A stretch of DNA of 64,000 nt from Symsagittifera roscoffensis (lineage: Eukaryota; Xenacoelomorpha; Acoela; Convolutidae). A program made the translations under genes and the position numbers. The stretch lies in the NCBI RefSeq assembly GCF_963678635.1, contig NC_087062.1, positions 58,234,129-58,298,128 of the forward strand. The letters run 5' to 3'. Position 1 is the stretch's first letter; every line of letters begins with the position of its first letter. Below, in pieces: positions 22,301-31,387 of this stretch. A model generated the notes under the pieces. It searched no databases. It had not been told where the DNA came from and saw only the letters and a list, made by a program, of their open reading frames with translations.

Positions 22301-25300
22301 AATTTAAAACTCGATAAAAGAAATTCAAACTGGAAAAATTCTTTCGTTAAACATGCAAAAATAAAATTTTGAAAAAGCTTAAACATGGCATGTTAGTGAA
22401 ACCCAAGCCCGTATTTAAATATATAATAGATAAAAGATAATAGATGATGACAACATAATTTTACCTCTGATTTGATTCTTTAGCAAATGACAGCTAATAT
22501 TTTGAATTTTGCAGTTTTAAACTAAGGTGAATCAGACAAAAATAGCCTCCCATATAAATTTACTGTTATACGAACAGTTTTAATGGTTCCCGGTAAGCTA
22601 TTCAACAGTAATTAATAAGATTGAGAACTCAAATAGAGCAGAATTGTTCAATGTGGTAAAAACTGACACGATTGAGCTTGAACGCGTAGTAATAATGAAC
22701 ATGGTGTTCGAATTTTATGTACATCAGCAGACAAAACGAACTAGCTCAAAGGCGTCTATTTAACAACACCAACATCATTATATAATAATAAGTTGTACTG
22801 CAAAAACACATCATAATCATCAGCTTATTGCAGAAAAGAAAGAAGCATTAGATAGATGTCTGCAACGTGCTTTATTGGAGGCAATAGTCAATTTAAGCAA
22901 AACTCAAGTAAGATATTTTCCAAAAGCCATTAATTTTTACAGAACATGTAATATCTGGCGGCAGAGAGTTAATTTTTCAAGTCGCAAACAACTTTAAACA
23001 ACAACGGAAAATTGTACAAAGGATAGCACAGAATATTCCGAACACATACAAAAAAAATAGTTTGTTCCTTTTTTCTCTTCGAATTAGTGTCGTTTTAGTG
23101 CGTGGTGTGACGATTTTTAAACGCTTTTTTCTCAAATTGGGCCCAGATAGTCAAAAAGGGGAGAAAACGAAAGTTACTTAGAATTATCATAGAGCATTTT
23201 ATTTGGCGAAATTCTGAACATAAATTTTATCTCATTGATGCACCAGTTTGGATTTTTTAGTTATTAAAGAATTGCGCTAAAACTATCAAGTTAAATGATA
23301 GGAAAGTTATTTCAAAAGAAGCCTTACACAACTCAACAAAAATCTTTAATGATAAAATCTCTAAGCTTTTGATTTTGAGTTTTGTTCAGTGGAAGTGACA
23401 TTTTTGGCTTTCAAGCAAAAATATATTGCCTTATACAGATTTTACACGTCTATAACCTTTTGATATAATTTTCTACATCAACTAACTTGTTAATTTTAGC
23501 GAACTTGTTCGTTTTGTCCGGAAAATTGAAATCAGCATTGAGAAAACGCGTAAAAAAATTAGAGAAAAAGACATAACCTACAATATACACTTTGCAAAAA
23601 TGAATGACTAACAGTGAATTTTTTTTTAAATTTCTATAACTGAAATAAAAATAGTGCTTCCATGGCTATAGAAATTAAAAAAAAATTCACTGTTAGTCAT
23701 TCATTTTTCAGTTTCATCTTAATCGATAATGCAGTGCGATCAAGTAACGTTCTTTATTAAAATAAGCCTAAGAAAAGTTGACTTAACTGAAATAAAAATA
23801 GTGCTTCCATGGCTAAGTCAACTTTTCTTAGGCTTATTTTAGTAAAGAACGTTACTTGATCGCACTGCATTATCGATTAAGATGAAACTGAAAAACGTGA
23901 AACAAAACTAAGACACCCGAATACAAAGTTCCTCTTCATTTTGAATGGTCGGAACAACAATTGAAAATCTGACTCCGAACTGTATTTTTGCAGCTAAGCT
24001 GTATGTACTCGAGCAGTCATCATAGATTTGATTGGATTTCTTGGCTGCAACTCAAGGTAAGAAAAATCATCGTCAACCAAGAATCGTATGGTGTGAAAAA
24101 ATTCAAGAGCTAAACTGAATTAGCATGACTCTGAACACAAAGTTATATTCAGAGCTATTTTGAGACAAATGATTAAATTGTTTGGACGGCATTCAAAATT
24201 TGAGCTAAAAAAGTATCATTTTGAATTCTTCATTTTTTGTAGATATTTTTTTTTATCAAACTGACTTAATTTCAAAAAAGAGCATCAATAAGCGTTTTTT
24301 GATGCATCTGAAAAATCCTTAAATTAAAATCCACCGTTGAATTCAAAAATCAAGCAAGGTTTTTTTCGCGCCACTTGTAATCTTGCTTATTGAGATTTTA
24401 TTTGTGACCAACAATGTAGCAGTCCTTGAACTGTCACAAATGACGAGAGATAATGTAGGACCTGTAGCCATTAACTCAAGGAGAGGACCGCTAAAAATAC
24501 TACTTTTAACAGTGTCTACGTTCCAAGGAAATCAACTTGGGTTTCAGGGACATCAACCTAGTGAAATTTATCATTTTTAGACTACTCCTAAAAAATCCTT
24601 CACTCCTTCTATTGAGTAACTGTAAAAATGCGAAATAAAATTTAAAAAATAAGCTGAAGGAACAGGGCTATGGATTCCATAAAAAGACACACCTACTTCA
24701 GCACATTGGTATAGAAATTACCATAGCCAACAAACAGTTCGTAAGAAAACAGAAAGAAACTGACTTGTTTTTTTTTTAAAAACCTCAACCTTCGAATTTC
24801 AAATAAAAAAATAAAGTCCCTAAAGCTAATGAAATTCGAGAAACAATTATGATTGAAGTATTTTGATATATGAAAAAAACTGGATCGATAAATATTTTTT
24901 TATTCTGCTGGAAAATCTGATATTTAAAATCCAGTTTCCAAATTAGAGGTTGATCACGTTTTTTGTGACCTTTACACTTTTGCTGTTCGATAGTGGAGTT
25001 TGCAATCTTTTTAACAACGGAAATGAACTAAAGTTGAAAACAAATCACAAGTAAAACGAAAAAAAAACATCAAAATTAAGAGTGAAAAGACTTTTTCCTG
25101 AAAAAAAATAAATGATAAAAATCACCAAGACCTATATTAGAGTCTTCGCTAAGTTCATTGACACTTATTGAAAAAGGATTAAGTCAAGGCACAACAAGAA
25201 AGAAGGAGTGATCCAATTTTCAGCAACCGGTTGGTTTATCTTTTTTTTTGAAGTTGCAAGGATGCTACACGCAAACTAGAATACTGCTTGAAAGATGTAA

Positions 25301-28300
25301 ACTGCTCCATTTTTGTGATTTCCATAGCTAGTTTCTATGGCCTGAATCGACCAGAAAACTTAGGTTTACCGTGGCCCGATTTTGGTCGATATGAAAATTT
25401 CAAAATATCCTCTTTTTTCTCCCTGAATTTCATTTAGCAGCAAGTAGAATGCTGATCATATTTTCAGACCTTTTTCGGTAAATGGCTGACAAATTTGAAC
25501 AAAGCTTGAAAAGCAATCAAAAGTCAATCCGCAAAAATACAAAATAGAGTGTCAAAAAACAAACAACGGTTTATGACAACAAAGCAATATGAGGCAATAA
25601 GGCCAACATAAAATAGGCCGAGATAAATAAGACAAAAAATAACGGAAAAAAGCCAAAAATTATTGACACGAAAAACTTGAACTTAAAATTCGATTAAAAT
25701 TTTAGCAATTTGTGCGACCAGGAGATGAGCATAAAAACTACGTTTCACTTGAAACGATTCAGAATTAGATCACTAAGCCAAAAAAAATTACGCCAAAACA
25801 ATTTGGGCACAAAACAATTTTAAGCGAGAAAAAAAACAAAAAGAAAATATACAGAGTCAAGAAATTACAAATAGCAGAAGTTAATCAAAACACTAAGAGC
25901 AACTACAATGTAAATTGCGTTAAGCAAAAAAAATTCTTTCATGTGGCAACTAAGCCGACAAACCAGTAGCAGTCAAACATTAAGCCGACAATTTTTTGAA
26001 ACAGAGAATTTGCTGCTAGAGAAAAAACAGGGTCCTGTCAAATTTGAACCTAGGACCTTTGCCGCCACAGGCGTACTCGTTACCTCCCGACCAAATGTAG
26101 TGGAGTCGCAAAAAAATGAACTTGTAAGGAGCTGAATCCAAATTTACCATTTTTAGTTTTGTCCATTCTGTTTGCCCAATTTACCATTTACGGGAAAAAA
26201 TAGAGCCAGATTGCAATAGTCTTGCTTATCACAAGGGTAAAAAGATATCTCACCAGCCATCATCAAGATTTCAGACTGGGCGTTTAAAAATGCCAATTTG
26301 ACTGTCCGTCGGTTAATAAATATGCACTTTTAAGTAATTATCTATACGCTGAAATCGTAAGCGCTTATTATTTAAGCGTGGCGAATTATTCCGCACAGGA
26401 AATCATTCCAAACTGAGTTAATGCAAGCTAATTGATCATATTAACTCCCTAACTATTACGCTTAGTATTTAATATTAGGTATATGGGGAGGAAAAATAAA
26501 CAATTTTCAAACGCTATTCGATACCAGTTAAAAGGCTGTCGATGCAATCATAGCTGTGCCCTCGTACAAGCAGTTATACAATGATTTCTAAAGCAATTAG
26601 AACGAGGCGTAAAAATTATACTTAAAAACTGCTAAAAATCACTCAATCATCAGCCCTTCGATCAATTAAGGATGCCCAAAAGTACCGCAAAATGGTCAAA
26701 AGCTCGTACTCATTTCACATATGAGCTCGTCACATATCTATTCAAATTTTTGCTGAAAAAAGCTTATTATTTTCGAATGATTCTGAAAAAACCATACCTG
26801 CCAAAAAATTGGCTTCACTTACAAAAGCGAGAAATTGGCAAAAACTACTCTAATAAGACAAAAAGAGAGCATTTTCAAGCACCGGGTTCGATCTACGAAC
26901 CTAGATATTGAGAGGAGGCTTAAGTACACAATCAAACACAAGTGAACCAGCTGAAACTGTAGTGAAATGTTTGAACTTTCTTTTGAATATGTTGCGAAAG
27001 GAAATGCGTAAATTTCAGAATGTCAAAATATTCCTAAAACCATAATAGTTTCTCTGCTGAAGTAAGAGTTTAGCAGAAAAACATTTGTGGCTTTGGTAAA
27101 AGTCTATTTTTGGACAGTTTGAAAATTACGCATTTGGTTTCGCATCAGTAAAAAAAATTAGAAAATTAGCAAAGATTTATAAAGAAAATTGGCCGCTTAT
27201 TAGGGAAAGTTCCTACTACTAATTCTCTTAATTAAAATCTACATCTCAGAACTAGCTGGGTAGTTTTCAAAAAGATAGGAAACATTTTCCAAAAAACGGT
27301 CAAAAAACCCAAAACATAGACAACAGACAGTTGCAAAAGAGTCAATGAACGCAAGTAAACGAAAAAAAAACCGTTTTTGAAAAATCTCAACTTTCGAATT
27401 TGAAAAAATAGATGGCCTTACCGCTCTTTGAATTTCTAGATTTAAGATAAAATTAAACCCAATCACATTTTTCATAAAATTAACCCAATCAATAAATAAA
27501 ATCGATAGATAAAATTTTATTTCGCTCGGAAGTCTGATAATTAAATTTCGTGATTTATACACAGCTGTTCGATAGTGGAGTTTTCCATCCTTTTAACAAG
27601 GGAAACAAACTAAAATTAGAAATAAATCGAAAGTCAAACCGCAAAAAAAAAATGTTAGGCCTGAACAAATTTTGAAACTTCGCTTAAGAACAGAAAAGAA
27701 ATCATCGCGACATATATAAGAGTATGAGCAACAATCATCGACTCTTACGCATGACAAAAAAACGCCTCGGTATTTTCAAACTGGAGGGTTCGAGTGTGTG
27801 TATTTGTGTGTATGGGGGTACTTGGTCGCTGAATAATAAAGATCAGTTCAAATTATTCCATTGTTTATTGGAATTATAAAACCACTTTGGAATTAAGAAA
27901 CCGCAAAAAAAATTAAACTTGAGCCTGAACAATTTTTAACGTTTCCTAAAAAATGACCCTGACCGATATAAGAGACTGAACTACGTTCATCGACTCTTTT
28001 AAATTGACTTTTCCTCATCCCATAACGCTTTCTCTCCCGAAGCAGCAAACTCCCCTAATGCCGGGCAGATCTCTAAAATCTGTTCTCTCGATGGAACCCT
28101 TAACCTTAGCAGGGTAATTTACTCTTAACCTTAGCAGGGTAATTTCGAAAATTTACGAGGTTAGTGGTTCATGCATGGGCATTTTCTACATCTTGTTCTG
28201 TCGATTAAAGCTCTAATCTCAAATTCAGGAGGGAAAATCTCAAGAAGAGTATCAAATCACGATAAACGGTAAGAAGATTTAAAAAATTAAATTTGCTAAG

Positions 28301-29175
28301 ACTATGCTAGCTTTTCTACTAAAAATAATTTTAAAACTAAGCAGAAAAGATCCCTTACCTTCACTTCTTTCGGTTGAACTTTCAATCATAGAAGGTACTT
28401 TTAAAACAAAGAGAAAGTTTCACAAACTGTCAAAACGTCAAAAATAGCCTTTTCTATGAATTTTAATTTTCTGAGAACTTTTTAAAGACCATAGCATGAA
28501 AATAAAGGTGCAGCCGTTTATGCAGGTAAAACTTATACAAACTACTCTATTGATTGACCTCTCAATCTCAAATTTGACAGCGTAGTTTTAAAAAAGCTGC
28601 AAAAAAACAGACCAATTTTCAAAAACTGGACACTTAATAAACGCCATTGCTTTTTTCGACAAAAACTGGGGCGTAACAATTTATGCAGAAATTATCATGC
28701 TCTATACAATGACCCGCTCTATCAATTGAACCTTCAACATCCCATTTGGCATGGCAATTTTCAGAAAAAGAAATTATTGAAAAAAATCAGAAGATCACGG
28801 TAAGGTACAAATAGACTAGCACAATATACAGACACAGCCGTGTAGTCGGTCTTTTCATCGGTCCATTTTAAAAATAAATCTGCGAAATAATGTTGTGAAA
28901 AAATAAAATTATGAAAAATGCAAAAATTTACCAAAGCGTCTCAAAAACCAAATTCTATACACATTCATAAGGCCCGTTAGCATCAAACAAAAACTTGTCA
29001 CTAACTACTGGAAAAAAAAGCTTTTAATACGCTATTTTATACATTCAAAACAGCAACACCATAAGTGAACACTATTAAAGGACTCTTTTTTTCGAAAACT
29101 GGATCAACAAAGTTATATATTTATTATCAACACCCGGCCCAGCTCCCACCTTTCAACCTTGGACCTTTTATTCCG

Positions 29176-29212
<37 letters not shown>

Positions 29213-30627
29213 TCATCCATTTTGCCGCAGCCGGTCCCACCTTGAGGATGCGGATGACACTGTGACACCCCCAATCATGACCAAAGCAAGAATCGAACTC
29301 ACGACTTTTCTGTAAAAGGCTGCGCGTCTTACTCGCTCAGCCAAGGCTGCTCTGATCAACAAGATCCTGTACAGAGCAATTCGGGCGATTTTCAAACCAG
29401 CAAATAAAAAAACTTCCCTATAGCAATTCTCGTTCCGAAATTAGAAGAAAAAGACAGATTATTTACGAGATGAAGGGTTTTTTCTCAATATTTTAGGTAT
29501 TTTCATTTTTCCTGTAGCTGCGGATGTTTGAAATCATTAACTCGCCATATTTTGCGTTCTTAACGGGCTAGCGGCTAAATCCTCCGTCTCAGAAATCATT
29601 CCAAATTCAATTGAGATCAGCTAGTTGGTCTTATTATTTCGTTGGCAGATGCAAAATGTTTCTCTTAAACTTTACATAGCGCTTGTGGTGAGATGTGATT
29701 TCACGCTTTTCCAGAAACTCACCAAAATTTTTTAACCAAAAACTACTTCATAGACATTCAGGTCTTTGCCCTAACACGAGCGGTCTTATAGGAATTTGAT
29801 AAGCTTCTATATGAAGCCAAGATTTTAGCAGTCATATTTGAACGCTAGATTTGCAGCCCTTGAGTGTACCCTGATAGCACACCACCATAGGGTTGAGAAT
29901 TTCAAGTTCTATTAACTTTTTTACCGAAGTTTTTTGAAAAACAAAAAATTCGAAAAATCATAAAAAACGCCATACTCGGAACCAAAAAGATTTGAGCAGT
30001 CATACATTGAGGCCAAATTTACAACCCCTGAGTGTACCCTGATCGCACCCCACCATAGGGCTGAGAATTTCAAGTTCCAATAACTTTTTTACCGAAGTTT
30101 TTTGAAAAACAATAAATTCAAAAAATCATAAAAAACGCCATACTCGGAACCAAAAAGATTTGAGCAGTCATACATGCAACCCCTGAGTGTACCCTGATAG
30201 CACCACACTATAGGGTTAAAAAATTCAAGTTCAGTTAGTTTTTTTATATCTAAATTTTATGAAAAAAAATTCAAAATTAATTAAGTAAATTATGAAAAAC
30301 GTTGATAGTTTTACGTTGCGAATAAAGGAAAAAATGTAAGAGTTAAAGCATTCGAGCTCCAACAGATTTTGAAACGCTGAGTTGCGTAAATTTTTCAACC
30401 CTTGCAATGTTTGGCCTTTTAACAGTCCAGAGACTTCTTGAAAATCTGCCAAATGCAATTTCTTAAGCGTTTTAATATTCGATATAGCTTAAACGTGCAA
30501 AAACACTTTCGTTAAACATGCAAAAAATAATACATTGAAAAAGTTTAAACATGCAAACAGAGTTCTCTAAAACATGTCAACATAGGGACTTCTTAAACAT
30601 GTGTCACATGAGACGCCCAATTAAATA

Positions 30628-30685
<58 letters not shown>

Positions 30686-31031
30686 TGATAGATAGATAGA
30701 ATGAGCGTAGTTAACAATCAAGTTTAAAAAGTTTAACTACAAATTTGTTTGACTTATTTTGAAATGACTTGTTATATCAAAACCACTGCATACCTCTGGA
30801 ACCCTTCCCTCCAGCAGTCGGGTGATGGTGCATTTGGGGTGGCATATGGTGATAGGGACCGGTCACTGCCATGTGGGGGTGTCCGGGAGCAGCCAACCCT
30901 CTAGCCAATGGCGCCCTATTGGGATTGCCTACGTGGTGGTATGGATTCACAGACACGTGGTGCGGGTGGTGAGACATCATTGGAGCCCCACTTCCCGCAG
31001 AGGGGTGCATGACCGCCATTGGTGGCTGCAT
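12135..31031 (-). CDS. SMARCE1: SMARCE1 / BAF57, SWI/SNF (BAF) complex HMG-box subunit
   Basis: Proposed coding exons, 5' to 3' on the minus strand: 31031-30794, 16150-15804, 15626-15428, 15099-14889, 13383-12135. They total 2244 nt (747 residues), and every junction keeps frame. BAF57 is a DNA-binding core subunit of the nuclear BAF chromatin-remodelling complex. Residues about 144-218 form the HMG box (PKKPEKPQSAYMRYN, WDVAKIIGQMWRELPDNERQ), followed by the family signature ELKAYYNSPAYQTY. Next come an acidic DDEDLDEDGFGLKH motif, the R-NNRLI-D segment, and a coiled coil (LVEMEKKHEERKRKMEESRE). The N-terminus is His/Pro/Gly/Ser rich but keeps a VNPYHHVGNPN motif like the vertebrate YNPYSHLAYNN-x5-GNPG. 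Human BAF57 is 411 residues. The excess here is the low-complexity N-terminus and a long acidic C-terminus with a coding minisatellite. Intron 1 is 14.6 kb. Identification is secure; the exact N-terminus is slightly less so. Confidence 0.93.
12790..12967 (-). repeat. SMARCE1: Coding minisatellite, 21-bp unit, in SMARCE1
   Basis: Roughly eight to nine tandem units of a 21-bp sequence (plus-strand form TTCAACTGTATTGCTGGTTTG with variants) encode the heptad SNTVEQT and derivatives such as SNAVEQA, SNVVERN and SNTSEQT. Frame is kept throughout, so unit number can vary without frameshift. The tail is otherwise low complexity. Confidence 0.85.
13430..14710 (+). repeat. Family C dispersed repeat, copy 1 (SMARCE1 intron 4)
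   Basis: Nearly the same text recurs in the same order at 23895-25180: CGAATATAAAGTTCCTCTTC, GAATGGTCGGAACAACAATT, ACTCGAGCAGTCATCATAG, AGATTTGATTGGATTTCTT and a later CTGTTCGAAATTGGAGTTTG block. It is non-coding and about 1.25 kb long. The start holds a hairpin-GTCGGAACA module and a CAGC/GCTG hairpin followed by ACTCGAGCAGTC, both reminiscent of family B ends. Confidence 0.75.
14889..15099 (-). CDS. SMARCE1: SMARCE1 coding exon 4
   Basis: The acceptor is TATTGACTGACAG and the donor GA^GTAAGG. It encodes DDEDLDEDGFGLKHLAAARY, then RRNNRLILDVFSDF and VDRLKALQSQVDSLIEHENE. This aligns with human [21 protein letters not shown] and the following coiled-coil start. Confidence 0.93.
15428..15626 (-). 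CDS. SMARCE1: SMARCE1 coding exon 3
   Basis: The acceptor is TTTCGTCTCTAG and the donor ATCG^GTTAGT. It completes the HMG box (VLNEEYEIDKARYNEELKAY) and carries the YNSPAYQTYLQLKNRE stretch typical of BAF57. Confidence 0.93.
15804..16150 (-). CDS. SMARCE1: SMARCE1 coding exon 2 (HMG box)
   Basis: The acceptor is CGGTTTTCAG and the donor CAG^GTGAGG. It starts with two bases completing a Gly codon begun in exon 1. A Ser/Gly/Met/Ala low-complexity stretch leads into the HMG box at about residue 144. A frame-internal ATG at 16139 could serve as an alternative start. Confidence 0.93.
16427..17100 (+). repeat. Family H repeat (B-like ends), copy 1
   Basis: It starts TGTTCCGACCACTCTCGG, the B left-end module with a different hairpin, then AGGATGGCTTTTTTCATGC. 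The same left end, with an intact hairpin, recurs at 36412. A right-end candidate is GATCAGAACATTCGGTGTTT near 17058. The boundaries are approximate. Confidence 0.4.
17101..17879. other. Unassigned SMARCE1 intron 1 sequence
   Basis: AT-rich. It contains an isolated GCAGCAAAGCTGC palindrome near 17140, similar in style to the family A left hairpin, and a GTTCCGACCATAGTC fragment near 17490. No gene is seen. Confidence 0.4.
17880..18010 (+). repeat. Family C left-end fragment
   Basis: The block TGATTTTGCGTGGGGAAACA, CACCCGAATACAAAGTTCCTC and the following AATGATCGAAACA match the starts of the C copies at 13430 and 23895. Confidence 0.5.
18011..22460. repeat. Family D: degenerate ~155-bp tandem array (SMARCE1 intron 1)
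   Basis: Monomers carry, in order: CTCGGAAACTAAAAAGATTT, GAGCAGTCAAATTTGGAGG, GCAACCCCTGAGAGTACCCT, GACAGCACCCCACTATAGG and GTTGAGAATTTCAAGTTC, then a T/A-rich spacer. Successive GAGCAGTC positions (18571, 18715, 18870, 19009, 19169, 19338; 19660, 19829, 19984, 20135) give spacings of about 139-169 bp. The block ends at about 22330-22450 with a tail (TTAAACATGCAAAAATAA, AAGCCCGTATTTAAATATAT) and an ATAGATAA microsatellite shared with the other D blocks. A 17-C run lies at 19058-19074. I see no convincing coding frame. Confidence 0.8.
20150..22100. repeat. Direct ~1-kb tandem duplication inside family D
   Basis: Unit 1 spans about 20150-21147 and unit 2 about 21148-22100. Both contain, in order: GAGTATCCTAACAGCTC, CTCGTTGCGCATGTAGATGG, AGCCCCACCTTTACAATACC, CATAACTAGAGCCTTCCATTC, a GCACCTTCGGTGC hairpin, and ATTGCGGACACAAA. 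The two units agree far better with each other than neighbouring ~155-bp monomers do, so this duplication is younger than the array. Confidence 0.8.
22461..23595. other. Unassigned SMARCE1 intron 1 sequence
   Basis: AT-rich, no named repeat and no credible open frame. Confidence 0.4.
23596..23708. repeat. Inverted repeat 1 of a twin pair (43/42-bp arms, 28-nt loop)
   Basis: The left arm 23596-23638 and right arm 23667-23708 are reverse complements except for one base in an A-run. The loop 23639-23666 begins ACTGAAATAAAAATAG and ends TTCCATGGC. The next inverted repeat carries the same loop. Confidence 0.95.
23704..23895. repeat. Inverted repeat 2 of a twin pair (82-bp arms, same 28-nt loop)
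   Basis: The left arm 23704-23785 and right arm 23814-23895 are reverse complements with one mismatch. The loop 23786-23813 is identical, base for base and in the same direction, to 23639-23666. The arms are unrelated to those of repeat 1 and share only five Ts with it at the junction. Confidence 0.95.
23896..25180 (+). repeat. Family C dispersed repeat, copy 2
   Basis: Same orientation and order of blocks as 13430-14710, including CACCCGAATACAAAGTTCCTC, GGTCGGAACAACAATTGAAA, CAGCTAAGCTG then GTACTCGAGCAGTCATC, and CTGTTCGATAGTGGAGTTTG. It begins directly at the edge of the second inverted repeat. Confidence 0.75.
25560..26240 (-). mobile_element. Family A SINE-like unit (left end missing)
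   Basis: The strand given is that of the tRNA-like head. Reading minus: a GGTCGGGAGGTAACGAGTACG box-A-like stretch, then AGGTCCTAGGTTCAAATTTG (box-B-like), both near 26045-26095. On the plus strand, repeated AAGCCGACAAA-type motifs precede it, and a CTTGCTTATCACAAGGGTAA hairpin closes the unit. It aligns with 51288-51992 and 61886-62848. Confidence 0.65.
26350..26575 (+). repeat. Family B2 fragment
   Basis: It contains GCGTGGCGAATTATTCCGCAC (as at 8700-8735) and a decayed right end AGCTGTGCCCTCGTACAAGCAG. Confidence 0.5.
26576..27539. other. Unassigned SMARCE1 intron 1 sequence
   Basis: No gene seen. An ATCTCAACTTTCGAATTTGA block near 27380 recurs at 38170 and 58675, next to family C fragments. 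Confidence 0.4.
27540..28010 (+). repeat. Family C right-part fragments
   Basis: It carries CTGTTCGATAGTGGAGTTTT, AAAGTCAAACCGCAAAAAA and TATATAAGAGTATGAGCAAC, the conserved right half of family C. The last block is repeated near 27960. Confidence 0.5.
28380..28980. repeat. Family E: degenerate ~160-bp tandem repeat, block 1
   Basis: Monomers contain GGTGCAGCCGTTTATGCAGG, CTCTATTGATTGACCTC, AATTTGACAGCGTAGTTTT and an A-rich AACGGTCAAAA-type spacer. The anchor (G)CAGCCG/CGTAACA sits near 28506, 28668 and 28830, a 162-bp spacing. Confidence 0.65.
29178..29350 (-). mobile_element. tRNA-derived SINE with (CT)n tail
   Basis: On the minus strand, TTGGCTGAGCGAGTAAGACG resembles a class II tRNA box A and GAGTTCGATTC is a good box B. 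About 100 bp further the unit ends in a (CT)16 run (plus-strand GA, 29179-29210). There is no usable anticodon arm, so it is a SINE head rather than a tRNA gene. This head differs from family A. Confidence 0.6.
29465..29790 (+). repeat. Family B2 fragment
   Basis: The interior has AACGGGCTAGCGGCTAAATC. The right end reads CATTCAGGTCTTTGCCCTAA then CACGAGCGGTCTTA, a decayed form of the hairpin plus ACGAGCAGTCTTG module. Confidence 0.5.
29800..30701. repeat. Family D block 2 with (TAGA)n end
   Basis: Three degenerate monomers (GAGCAGTCATA near 29994 and 30160, CCTGAGTGTACCCTGATAGC) lead to the shared tail (CGTTAAACATGCAAAAAATA) and a long GATA/TAGA run at 30628-30701. The block ends about 90 bp from the SMARCE1 exon 1 donor. 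Confidence 0.75.
30794..31031 (-). CDS. SMARCE1: SMARCE1 coding exon 1
   Basis: The ATG at 31031-31029 is the first in frame after an upstream stop. The donor is AGAG^GTATGC. It encodes a His/Pro/Met-rich N-terminus with VNPYHHVGNPN. Phase 1 at its end fits exon 2 exactly (G + GG gives Gly), which supports joining it across 14.6 kb. A TTTCAG about 55 bp upstream of the ATG could be a 5'-UTR or trans-splice acceptor. Confidence 0.8.
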
Positions 31032-31387
31032 GGATACAATTAGGCAAAACTTCTCAAGTATTCAATTATTGAGTCAACAAACATCTGAAATGGGAGCATT
31101 CGTCAACAGCAAGTCAAGCCAATTATCAATCAGAATAAAAAACATTTTAATTTCGATTGTTTAAAGGAGCAATGATTATGCTGCTTGTACAATCGCTGAT
31201 CTCTATAGTTGACTTCAAAAAAAAATTAAATTGCAATAATAAATTTAACAACTAAATTTTTGACAAAAGGAAGGAAAAAAGAACAAAGAAAAACATTTTA
31301 ATATTTACAACTTTGAAGATAAATGTAACAACATGAAGAAGCTATCATTGTCAAAAACTACGGGGAATTGAGATAAGCCAGGATATT
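31032..31387 (-). other. Short GTF3C1-SMARCE1 intergenic gap
   Basis: 356 bp hold both the 3' end of GTF3C1 and the 5' region of SMARCE1. A minus-strand ATTAAA lies at 31297-31302, a weak poly(A) signal 86 bp past the GTF3C1 stop. A CATTTCAG acceptor-like site lies near 31086. No repeat element is present. Confidence 0.5.

Noticed and set aside
18011-22460. CRISPR-like array
   Set aside because: Monomers are ~155 bp, strongly diverged and without short exact repeats and unique spacers; the genome is eukaryotic.
29178-29350. A genuine tRNA gene on the minus strand
   Set aside because: Box A and box B are present, but no cloverleaf with a sensible anticodon arm can be drawn and the sequence ends in a CT tail, so a SINE head fits better.
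30822-31043. Plus-strand frame rich in His, Trp and Val over SMARCE1 exon 1
   Set aside because: It is the antisense of the His/Pro-rich N-terminal exon, with no splice or homology support.
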